Below are positions 17,313 to 24,362 of a stretch of 61,930 nt of DNA, in pieces (the first letter of the stretch is position 1; every line of letters begins with the position of its first letter). This DNA comes from Lentisphaeria bacterium (GTDB lineage: Bacteria > Verrucomicrobiota > Lentisphaeria > Victivallales > Victivallaceae): assembly GCA_017507125.1 (NCBI GenBank), contig JAFWBQ010000074.1, positions 1 to 61,930 of the forward strand. The letters run 5' to 3'. Under the pieces are notes generated by a model. It was not told the origin of the DNA. It saw only the letters and a list, made by a program, of their open reading frames with translations, and ran no database searches. The translations under genes were made by a program, and so were the position numbers.

Positions 17313-17341
17313 TTGCAAATCTTTCTTTAAAGTACTATTTT
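17313..17341 (+). promoter_or_regulatory. Probable promoter of the repressor gene
   Basis: TTGCAA (17313-17318), a 17-nt spacer and TATTTT (17336-17341). The -35 lies inside the palindrome ATTTGCAAAT (17311-17320), which resembles the operator half-site and may allow autoregulation. Confidence 0.55.
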
Positions 17342-17371
17342 ATAGGCAGAGAGGCTGGTATATCAAATAAA

Positions 17372-17941
17372 ATGAAACTTGATGGCGCTGTCATCCGGGC
17401 ACTGCTCACCGCTGCAGAACGATGCGGCGGAGCAGTGAACCTGGGACGCAGAGCCGGAATTGATCCGTCGTGCATTTCACGCTATCTGCGGGGAAAGGTG
17501 GGTTCGGTCTCTGATGAGAACTGGAAAAAGCTCAGAAACTTTTTGCAGACCATCAGCAGCGATATGGGCCATGAACCGGCTCTTCCTGTCATCGAATGGA
17601 GAGAACTGCTGAAAGATCCGGGACAGCTGATGCGGAACGGAGGCGTGGAACAGCTGGTGCTCCGGGCACAGGACCTGCAGATGGCTCCCCAGATCTGCGA
17701 CCGGGATCTTATTGTGGTGCACCAGGAAGAGAATTTGAAAGCGGTTCCCGAAAACAAGATCGTCGTCGCCGTTTTCAAACCTGAAAGAGAGTGTTCCGGC
17801 AGAGCCGTGTGCAAAAGGCTCAGAAGGATCAACGGTGACTGCTGGTTTTTCAGCGATGAACCTCAGGGACTCTTTTTTTCAGTCGGCAGTGAGGAAATAT
17901 TGTGGGTGGGAGTCGTTCTCCGGAAAATTTGCGAGTTGTGA
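17372..17941 (+). CDS. Phage-type repressor: HTH plus degenerate LexA/S24 domain
   Basis: 189 aa. The N-terminal ~60 residues include GRRAGIDPSCISRYLRGK, a lambda-type helix-turn-helix. The C-terminal half follows the LexA/S24 fold: MAPQICDRDLIVVHQ corresponds to the family's SMxPxIxxGDxVxV, and VCKRLRRINGDCWFF holds the expected Lys. The catalytic Ser before Met is replaced by Gln, so self-cleavage is unlikely. It is transcribed divergently from the capsid operon and is the obvious candidate to repress it. Without self-cleavage, derepression may need another signal. No strong ribosome site is visible. Confidence 0.8.
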   Translation: MKLDGAVIRALLTAAERCGGAVNLGRRAGIDPSCISRYLRGKVGSVSDENWKKLRNFLQTISSDMGHEPALPVIEWRELLKDPGQLMRNGGVEQLVLRAQDLQMAPQICDRDLIVVHQEENLKAVPENKIVVAVFKPERECSGRAVCKRLRRINGDCWFFSDEPQGLFFSVGSEEILWVGVVLRKICEL

Positions 17942-17942
17942 A

Positions 17943-18638
17943 ATGATGATCAAACAGGCATTGGCGATCCTGATGGCAGCGGCGGCTTTTGAGCTGACCG
18001 CCGAAGTCTATCTGTTGGGACCCGGCAGGGGCAGAAACGCTGCAGACCGGGAGCTGAGTGCTGTGCTGCCCGGTGTGGAAAAGATCCTGCACTCAGAGAG
18101 GATCACGGTCAACTCATTTGCTTCGACACTTGAAGTTTCAGCCGTTAAAAAGGATATTGAAGAAATCGCCCTGCTCCTCAAAAGGATGAAAGCCGATAAA
18201 CTTGCCATTTCAGGTGGAACCATACGCTTTGAGCGTAAAGTGAAGGGGAGTGCTCTTGTAGAGCGTTATCTGCTCATCGCTTCACGGAAAGACCGTCCTG
18301 TGACCTGTTTCAAAATGCTTGTCCCTGAAAAGCTCCCTCCCCCTCAGGAGTGGCCCTCTGAACTGCCCCCCCTTCCTGCCGGTGCCGTCATCACTGCCGT
18401 CACCCGTCTGGCTGACGGAGGGATCTGCGGGGAGTTCCGTTCCGCTCCCCAGGCGCCTCACATCCTGCTCCGCAATGTGGATGCCCTGATGCGGAACAGA
18501 AAAATGTTTCCCGCCGGGAACGAGATCGCTTCACGGAACGGGGGCAGAGGGGAGATTTTCTTTGACAAAAACGCCATCGTCTGGGTCACTTTCAGCGACT
18601 CAGGGAACGGTGCCTTCTTTTACCGCCGCCGGAAATAA
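17943..18638 (+). CDS. Secreted protein of unknown function, linked to the repressor
   Basis: 231 aa, unrecognised. MMIKQALAILMAAAAFELTA is a signal peptide, so the mature protein is probably periplasmic. The rest is an alpha/beta sequence with a proline-rich stretch (EKLPPPQEWPSELPPLPAG) near the middle and no metal or catalytic motif. It begins 1 nt after the repressor stop and is therefore co-transcribed with it. It may be an accessory gene of the cassette or a host gene that lost its own promoter. The frame is open further upstream inside the repressor gene, but the signal peptide fixes the start here. It converges on the CPBP protease gene with a 2-nt gap. Confidence 0.65.
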   Translation: MMIKQALAILMAAAAFELTAEVYLLGPGRGRNAADRELSAVLPGVEKILHSERITVNSFASTLEVSAVKKDIEEIALLLKRMKADKLAISGGTIRFERKVKGSALVERYLLIASRKDRPVTCFKMLVPEKLPPPQEWPSELPPLPAGAVITAVTRLADGGICGEFRSAPQAPHILLRNVDALMRNRKMFPAGNEIASRNGGRGEIFFDKNAIVWVTFSDSGNGAFFYRRRK

Positions 18639-18640
18639 GG

Positions 18641-19372
18641 TCAGTTGAGACCGCATTTCGCCGCTGTGAATGTGACACCCAGCACAGTGGCGTTGAGCAG
18701 GGCGTGGGTGATGATGGAACACCACAAATTCCGGGTGACATTGCAGATGACCTGAAAGGTAAGTCCCATGAAAAACAAGGCGGGCACACCCAGCAGAAAT
18801 CCGTGAGCAACTGAAAAGATCAGAGCCGTAACGATCATGGCGGCATGGGGCCCTGTGCGGGCAAGCAGTGCGTAGAGTCCGCGGCGGAAGATGAGTTCCT
18901 CCAGACAGGGTATCACTCCGGCAGTGAGAACGAGAAGCTGAAGAAAGGTCGCTTTGTTTCCATGACGGACAACATTCAGCAGAGACTGCTCCTTTTCAAA
19001 GGGAATGTTCAAAATCTCAAGGAACTGCTGCCAGAAACAGGTCAGGAGCGCCGATCCCGGAAGGATGATGAAAAGAGCAAGTACGCACAGCTGCAGATCC
19101 TTCATCCTTATTTTTTTCAAACCTATTTTGGCACATACCTCCCCTGCCGGGGAGGGGAGCGCAAGGAGCGCACCGAAGAAAAACAGCGCTCCGGCGGAAC
19201 AGATGATGAGCGCGTTCAACGTGCCTGTCAGATCCGCAAGTTTGCTGCCGCCGTAAAAGCTGATGATAAGAGAACCGATGACCCCCGCAAGCAGAATGGT
19301 ACAGGGCACAGGGCACCGCCACGGACGGGCGAACATGCGCCGTGAAAAAAAGGTGAAAGAGTGCTTTTTCAT
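18641..19372 (-). CDS. CPBP family intramembrane glutamic endopeptidase
   Basis: 243 aa with about seven membrane segments. The CPBP (Abi/Rce1-like) motifs are present: EELIFRRGLYALL (Glu-Glu and Arg), FSVAHGF (His) and HALLNATV (His-Asn). Such proteases sit in the inner membrane; bacterial roles include bacteriocin self-immunity and protein maturation, and the substrate here is unknown. Its ATG overlaps the tsaE stop by 4 nt, so it belongs to the cinA-tsaE operon rather than to the capsid cassette. Confidence 0.85.
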   Translation of the reverse strand: MKKHSFTFFSRRMFARPWRCPVPCTILLAGVIGSLIISFYGGSKLADLTGTLNALIICSAGALFFFGALLALPSPAGEVCAKIGLKKIRMKDLQLCVLALFIILPGSALLTCFWQQFLEILNIPFEKEQSLLNVVRHGNKATFLQLLVLTAGVIPCLEELIFRRGLYALLARTGPHAAMIVTALIFSVAHGFLLGVPALFFMGLTFQVICNVTRNLWCSIITHALLNATVLGVTFTAAKCGLN

Positions 19373-19806
19373 GGAGTGATCCTGAGTGTGCGCTCCTCAT
19401 CGCCCTGGTGCGTGATTTCCACAGTCAGACACTTTTCAGGGAGCAAAGACTCTATCCTTTCGGGCCACTCAATGAGCTTGTAGGCTTTGGGGTCGTCAAT
19501 GAACTCATCCACGCCGAAACCCAGTGCGGCGGCGGAATCGGCGATCCGGTAAAGATCCATGTGGTAGAGCCTTGCCCCTCCGGGGAGCTGATACTCCTGA
19601 ACGATGGTATAGGTGGGGCTTGAGAGGGTGTCATCGCATCCCAGTCCCCGGGCGAACCCCCGGGAAAAAACCGTCTTCCCCGCTCCCAGATTTCCTCTGA
19701 GCAGCACCGTCGCCCCCGGCTGAAGAGAAGCGGCGATTTGAGACGCAAGTTTTTCCGTCTCCTCTTCGGAGCGGGAGTGATAGATCATTTCAGTATTCAA
19801 ATCCAT
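19369..19806 (-). CDS. tsaE: tRNA threonylcarbamoyladenosine biosynthesis ATPase TsaE
   Basis: 145 aa, a usual size. Walker A is GNLGAGKT; SSPTYTIVQEY and the YHMDLYRI strand follow, and the C-terminal IEWPERI is typical. TsaE is the ATPase that activates the TsaB-TsaD complex to make t6A37 on tRNAs reading ANN codons. It lies downstream of cinA with a short gap and overlaps the CPBP gene by 4 nt. Confidence 0.95.
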   Translation of the reverse strand: MDLNTEMIYHSRSEEETEKLASQIAASLQPGATVLLRGNLGAGKTVFSRGFARGLGCDDTLSSPTYTIVQEYQLPGGARLYHMDLYRIADSAAALGFGVDEFIDDPKAYKLIEWPERIESLLPEKCLTVEITHQGDEERTLRITP

Positions 19807-19831
19807 AAGTTTTCACCTCATTCAAATTCTC

Positions 19832-21064
19832 TTACAGCTGCTCCAGCATGGTGTTGAGCAGTATGAGCGCCTGAGCAGCAGCGCGCTGGCGGATCATCGA
19901 TCTTCCGCCCCGCAAGTTGAGCTTGCGGACCATGACTTCGCCTTTGACGCAGGCGGCAACATAGACCAGACCCACAGGCTTTTCCGGCGTTCCGCCGTCG
20001 GGACCTGCGATACCGGTGGTGGCAACGGCGGCATCGGCGCCCAGACGGGAGGCGGCGCCCTTTGCCATGGCGCAGGCGCATTCCTCGCTGACGGCACCGT
20101 ACTTTTCAAGCACCTCTGAGGGAACCCCCAGGAGCTTCTCTTTGAGAGCGTTGGAGTAGGTGACGGCGCTCCCTGCAAAGACGCTTGAAACCCCGCTGCG
20201 TTCAACGATGGAGTTGGCGATCATGCCTCCCGTGCAGGATTCGGCGGTAACGAGAGTCACTCCCTTTTCTTTCAGCAGTCCGATGGTGCGGGTGACAGGA
20301 TCAAGGACGCCGTCAGGCATGGCGCTGGTGCCCATGAGATCGTGGGCGGTACGGTCGGCAAGAACAAGTTTTTCATCATCATTTGATGAAAGAAAGAGAC
20401 GCGTTCCTGAAGCGTCGGCACAATAGGCGATTTCCACACCGAGAGCGGTAATGGGCTTTTCAAGGGTTTTGGCAACAGTGGATTCACCCACCCCCGCGCA
20501 GAGGAACCCCACAGTTTTGAGACGGTCGGGGACGATTTCAAGAATGGCGGGGAGAATGGATTCCGCGATCATCGGCTCAAACTCCGAAGGAGGTCCCGGC
20601 ACGAGAAAGATGTGGCGCGTGATTTTGGCATAATCCGTTTTGATATAGATCCCTGAGGCAGAGCCCCGGGGGTTGTCGATGGCAGTTCCGTTGTCGGGAA
20701 GCATCGCCTGTTTGAACTGGGATTTGGGGCAGGGAATGGCGCGTCCCAGAGCTTTCCAGAAGTTTTCTATTTTAAGGGTCAGGGCGGGATCCTGATGGAG
20801 TTCAAGTCCGAAAAAGCGTGCCACAGTCTCAAGGGTGATATCATCAGAAGTAGGTCCCAGACCTCCTGAGATCAGGAGTATTTCAGAACTTTTCAAGGCG
20901 GCGCTCAGGGCTTCGGCGATCTCCTGTTTTCTGTCGCCGCAGGCGATCTCCTGATGGAGCGGGATCCCGGCGGCGGCGAGGGCGGAGCCGAAACAGCGCA
21001 AGTTTGTGTTGACGGCGCTCCCTTTCAGAAGCTCCGTTCCGGTGGAAATAAAGGCAATATTCAT
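19832..21064 (-). CDS. cinA: CinA-family nicotinamide-nucleotide amidase / ADP-ribose pyrophosphatase-like protein
   Basis: 410 aa, the full two-domain CinA. The N-terminal molybdopterin-binding-like (COG1058) domain has ISTGTELLKG and ISGGLGPTSDDITLE. The C-terminal PncC amidase domain has VTAESCTGGMIANSI and TTGIAGPDGGTPEKPVG. The enzyme recycles pyridine nucleotides by deamidating NMN, and in some bacteria it is linked to competence. The start overlaps the stop of the upstream TadE-like gene at ATGA, an unusual operon partner. Confidence 0.93.
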   Translation of the reverse strand: MNIAFISTGTELLKGSAVNTNLRCFGSALAAAGIPLHQEIACGDRKQEIAEALSAALKSSEILLISGGLGPTSDDITLETVARFFGLELHQDPALTLKIENFWKALGRAIPCPKSQFKQAMLPDNGTAIDNPRGSASGIYIKTDYAKITRHIFLVPGPPSEFEPMIAESILPAILEIVPDRLKTVGFLCAGVGESTVAKTLEKPITALGVEIAYCADASGTRLFLSSNDDEKLVLADRTAHDLMGTSAMPDGVLDPVTRTIGLLKEKGVTLVTAESCTGGMIANSIVERSGVSSVFAGSAVTYSNALKEKLLGVPSEVLEKYGAVSEECACAMAKGAASRLGADAAVATTGIAGPDGGTPEKPVGLVYVAACVKGEVMVRKLNLRGGRSMIRQRAAAQALILLNTMLEQL

Positions 21065-21651
21065 AATTCTCCGTTGGCGGGCAGATAGACCCTGTTTGAT
21101 GGATTGTTGGTCAGATTGTCATAGTTGATCTTCACCCCCAGCAGATTGGCGAGGGCGCTGTAAAGCTCAGGGAGCTTCGCCGTAAGGGAGCGTCCTTCGG
21201 GCTCTCCCTGCCGGGTGATGAGATTTGCGGCTGAAATGGCGCTTTGAGTACTTTCTTTATAGTCCGCTTTGAATTCTCCTCTGGTAAAATCCCTGAGGGC
21301 GCGCCAGTCGTATTCATAGTTGACCGCGCCTGAGGCGGTCCGGCTGCCCAGGGCGAACCACCCTTCGGTGATTTCGCCCCCGGAGTGATAGACCGGCTGG
21401 TCTTTCAGGGTAAAGGGGATCCCGTTGTCATAGTCCCAGCCTTTGAGTTCCCTGCCGGTACCTCCATGAAGAGAGGCGTTGGCGAAGTTCACTGAACGCT
21501 CCGTCTGATATTTGGAGTCCATCAGCACTCTTGTATTGAAAATTTCCAGAGAAAGAGTGAAGAGGATCCCCAGCAGCAGTACCGCAAAACCCAAAAGCAT
21601 GAAGATCATCTCAGTGGTCGCCTGACCTGATTGTGAAGAAGTTCTTTTCAT
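21061..21651 (-). CDS. TadE-like pilus assembly protein
   Basis: 196 aa. A short basic leader (MKRTSSQSGQATTE) and one hydrophobic helix (MIFMLLGFAVLLLGILFTL) form the TadE/TadG-type N-terminus, processed like a prepilin after Gly or Ala and followed by E at about +5. The remaining ~150 residues lie outside the membrane and are not conserved. It is the third of three Tad-like genes in a row and overlaps the preceding TadG-like stop at ATGA. No TadA, TadB, TadC or Flp gene is in this window. Confidence 0.75.
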   Translation of the reverse strand: MKRTSSQSGQATTEMIFMLLGFAVLLLGILFTLSLEIFNTRVLMDSKYQTERSVNFANASLHGGTGRELKGWDYDNGIPFTLKDQPVYHSGGEITEGWFALGSRTASGAVNYEYDWRALRDFTRGEFKADYKESTQSAISAANLITRQGEPEGRSLTAKLPELYSALANLLGVKINYDNLTNNPSNRVYLPANGEL

Positions 21652-23822
21652 AAGCGTGCGGGACCTCTTGTTCCGTCATAACGCCCCGGGTTCCAGACAG
21701 ATTTGCAGGTACATTCCCCCTGACACTGGCAGGTGCCGCCTCCGCCGTAGTGACGGTTATACATGATGGTGGGGTCGTTGCCGCCGTTGAGTACGATCTG
21801 TCCCCTGGAGTTGATGACATAGTAAAGCGAAGCGTTGTTCACGATATTGACATATACCCGGTAGGCGGTGCCGCCGTTGATTTCGTCGGGAACAGGAACC
21901 TTATGTGTCTTTTCATCCAGACGGTACTCTTTGACGGAACTGCCCTCTTCACGGGAGAGCACATAATATTTTCTGGTGATGATCCTGCCGTCGGGCGCCG
22001 TTTCTTTGACTTCCACCCGCCGGAGTTTGGGGTTGTTGTTGAAAAGCCGCGGCTCCTGAAGGTATCCGGGACCGTCAAGGACTTTCTGCTGGAAGACTCT
22101 TGCATCCCGCACCTTGTACCACTCCCAGAGCCTCTCCTTGAACTCATTTTCAAAGGCGCCTTTGTTGAATTTGTGGTTGTATCCGTAATAGCGCAGGGCG
22201 CGCCCTGAAATGTGGGAGTTCAATTCAGCTTTGACCCTTTCTGAACTGCCTCTGGCACGCTCACGGACGCCGTTGGCAAGGAACTGCAGTGCTTCAAGAT
22301 AGTGTTCGGTGCCCTCCGGGGGGACGCCGTTGAGATCCTCCTGTTCCGCAAGCCAGCTGAGGAATTTTTCCAGATTGGAGTACCCCGGCTTCAGCACCTG
22401 GAATCCGTAGGGGATGGGCATGAAAGTGGGCATGGGGGAAACCTTTTTGAAAACAGGCAGGATCAGATCCAGTTCCACAGGGGCGGTGTCGCCTTTGAGT
22501 TCCCCCAGTACCTTGGCGATGGAGCCGGGACGGTAACTTGTGGAAATATCAGAGTCATTCGCTCTGCCCCGGCGGGTGCCGATACGGGTGGTGGTCTGAT
22601 TTTTGCGGAGCAGTATGGCGTGTTCCCGGTTCCGGATCGCTTCGCGGGCATTACGTTTTTCGATGTTTTCTGCAAAATCGTTTCCTGCATAGGGACGCAC
22701 CGAGGGACGGACATTGACTCTTGCGGTCACATCGGCGTAACCTTCAACATAGGCGGCGGGACCTTCATAGATAAACTGTTTTTTCACCTCTTTACGCAAG
22801 GCGCCGCCGCCGTACCAGTAGTTGTAGTGGTTGTATTCATATTCAGGATAGTTGTTTTTATAGTAGTCCGGATACCACCATTGATCGTAGATGCACCACT
22901 TCATCTGAGCGGGCAGAGAGCCCCGGTCGGCATAATTTTTGAGTTCAGGTTTGAGATCGTTGACAGCAAACACATCTCTTTCATCATATTCGCCCCCGAA
23001 CTCCACCCCCAGAGTGAAGATCTCGCTTTCGTTGGGAAAACGGTTGTGCCGGTAGTTGATGTGCCACCATTTGCCCTGAAAGTCAGTGTCATCCATGGTT
23101 TTGAGAAGTGAAGAGAGCAAATTCCAGTGATGCTTTTTGGGGGGATCATTGGCAGCGATAGCGTTGGCGCACCGCATGATCTCGGTGTAAAACCGATCAT
23201 TGGCAAGCTGCGCCGGACGGGTTTCAGGCATCCCTGCTGTCCGGGCATTGGGGAAGACGGCAATACCGTTGCTGTTGATGCGGGAAACAAGGCTGATATA
23301 GGGTTCTTTCCACTCATAATTGTTGATATATCTTGCGGCGCCTCCCTGAGACTCATCGTAGCGTTTGTCTGTGTTGAGAAGCTCCAGATAGTTTCCCAGA
23401 GCGTTGTTGATCCGGTTGAGTCCGTTGGATTTGGCAGACTGCTGAGCGGCGGCAAAGCCGATGAGAGGTCCGATAAAGCTGACCCGGGTCTGCATTTCGG
23501 TGAGAAGATCCACCCGGGACTGCATTTCTCTGCGCCATGCTTCTTCCTCCTCCTTTTTGTCGGGGAGAGGAGTCTTCCAGTTTTCGGAGCCTTCCATAAG
23601 GAGCGCCGAAGCCTTGAGCAGATTGATCTCGCCGATAAGGTTCAGGGATTCTTTCTGCCAGGCGGCGCCGGTCATGGCGGCGGACTGCTGGGCGACATCC
23701 ACCTTGAGTTTGGCGCGGATCACATTATGCACGTCAAAGGCGTAGAGAATGACCAGAAGCAATATGACCATCATCACCACGCCGGTGATAAGGACCTGTC
23801 CCGATTGGCTGTGTCTTTTCAT
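21648..23822 (-). CDS. Large TadG-like (Flp pilus-associated) protein
   Basis: 724 aa. The N-terminus MKRHSQSGQVLITGVV followed by a hydrophobic helix is the Tad/TadG signature (PF13400-like). The very long extracytoplasmic part includes a Tyr-rich stretch near the middle (YPDYYKNNYPEYEYNHYNYW) and ends with a compact Cys cluster, TCQCQGECTCKSVW, unlike usual TadG proteins. The frame is open upstream to 23945, but the Tad leader fixes the start at 23822. It sits between two TadE-like genes with a 4-nt overlap and a 4-nt gap. It is probably a minor pilin or tip/adhesive component; exact role unknown. Confidence 0.75.
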   Translation of the reverse strand: MKRHSQSGQVLITGVVMMVILLLVILYAFDVHNVIRAKLKVDVAQQSAAMTGAAWQKESLNLIGEINLLKASALLMEGSENWKTPLPDKKEEEEAWRREMQSRVDLLTEMQTRVSFIGPLIGFAAAQQSAKSNGLNRINNALGNYLELLNTDKRYDESQGGAARYINNYEWKEPYISLVSRINSNGIAVFPNARTAGMPETRPAQLANDRFYTEIMRCANAIAANDPPKKHHWNLLSSLLKTMDDTDFQGKWWHINYRHNRFPNESEIFTLGVEFGGEYDERDVFAVNDLKPELKNYADRGSLPAQMKWCIYDQWWYPDYYKNNYPEYEYNHYNYWYGGGALRKEVKKQFIYEGPAAYVEGYADVTARVNVRPSVRPYAGNDFAENIEKRNAREAIRNREHAILLRKNQTTTRIGTRRGRANDSDISTSYRPGSIAKVLGELKGDTAPVELDLILPVFKKVSPMPTFMPIPYGFQVLKPGYSNLEKFLSWLAEQEDLNGVPPEGTEHYLEALQFLANGVRERARGSSERVKAELNSHISGRALRYYGYNHKFNKGAFENEFKERLWEWYKVRDARVFQQKVLDGPGYLQEPRLFNNNPKLRRVEVKETAPDGRIITRKYYVLSREEGSSVKEYRLDEKTHKVPVPDEINGGTAYRVYVNIVNNASLYYVINSRGQIVLNGGNDPTIMYNRHYGGGGTCQCQGECTCKSVWNPGRYDGTRGPARL

Positions 23823-23826
23823 CAGG

Positions 23827-24357
23827 TCACTGCTCCAGATAGAGGTTGGAAAAGTTATAGGCTCTGGCTTCCGCCCGGGGAGAAGGGTTCCGGGTGATGC
23901 CGAAGATCCTGCCCAGAACTTCATGGACAAGAGGCATTTTTTCAAGGAGCGTCACACATTCGATGGTTTCTCCGCCCAGACGGGTGCTGGCGACAGTGAG
24001 GCAGGGATCCTGACTGCTCTGGGGGTGCCAGTAGGGATAACTCACCCCTGACGCGTCGCCGTGACGCATATAGTTTTCGGCGTAGGTTTCCTCATCGGCA
24101 TGGGTGCTTGAGCGTCCGCCTGAAATGGCGATGGCAGCCACCCGCGCCGCCCGGAGTCCGATATTGGCTTTGTAGCCCAGTGACGCCGCCTTGGTGCTGT
24201 AATAGACTGAGTAATGGCAGAAAAGCTCCGCCATTGCCCAGCGGTAGATCTGAAAGAGAGCAAAAAAGACCAGCATCAGCACGCAGATCGCCAGAACCGA
24301 TTCAAAGATCACGGCGCCCTGCTGGTGTTTGAATTTGCGCTGTTTCAGAACTTTCAT
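23827..24357 (-). CDS. TadE-like pilus assembly protein
   Basis: 176 aa. The N-terminus KFKHQQGAVIFESVLAICVLML has the TadE leader (Gly-Ala before a hydrophobic helix, with Glu in the +5 position), followed by a helical periplasmic domain. It is the first Tad-like gene of the trio and begins 5 nt after the homocysteine methyltransferase/MTHFR stop codon, so it is probably read through from that gene's promoter. Confidence 0.75.
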   Translation of the reverse strand: MKVLKQRKFKHQQGAVIFESVLAICVLMLVFFALFQIYRWAMAELFCHYSVYYSTKAASLGYKANIGLRAARVAAIAISGGRSSTHADEETYAENYMRHGDASGVSYPYWHPQSSQDPCLTVASTRLGGETIECVTLLEKMPLVHEVLGRIFGITRNPSPRAEARAYNFSNLYLEQ

Positions 24358-24362
24358 GATGT

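Larger units (their letters stand above)
11210..17941. mobile_element. Compact capsid/packaging cassette with divergent repressor (satellite-like or domesticated prophage)
   Basis: Seven leftward genes encode a small-terminase-like protein, portal, scaffold, SU10-type major capsid protein, connector-like protein, Cys-rich protein and large terminase. They face a rightward phage-type repressor across a region with two matched operators. All frames are intact, closely spaced and have sensible ribosome sites. Tail, baseplate, lysis, replication and integrase genes are absent, and the flanks are ordinary host genes. The large terminase is last instead of next to the small one. This could be a capsid-forming satellite, a gene-transfer-agent-like unit or a decayed prophage. 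No attachment-site repeats were recognised. Confidence 0.7.

Noticed and set aside
11130..18640. Attachment-site direct repeats around the capsid cassette
   Set aside because: No convincing direct repeat was found in the flanking intergenic DNA, and no tRNA gene is nearby.
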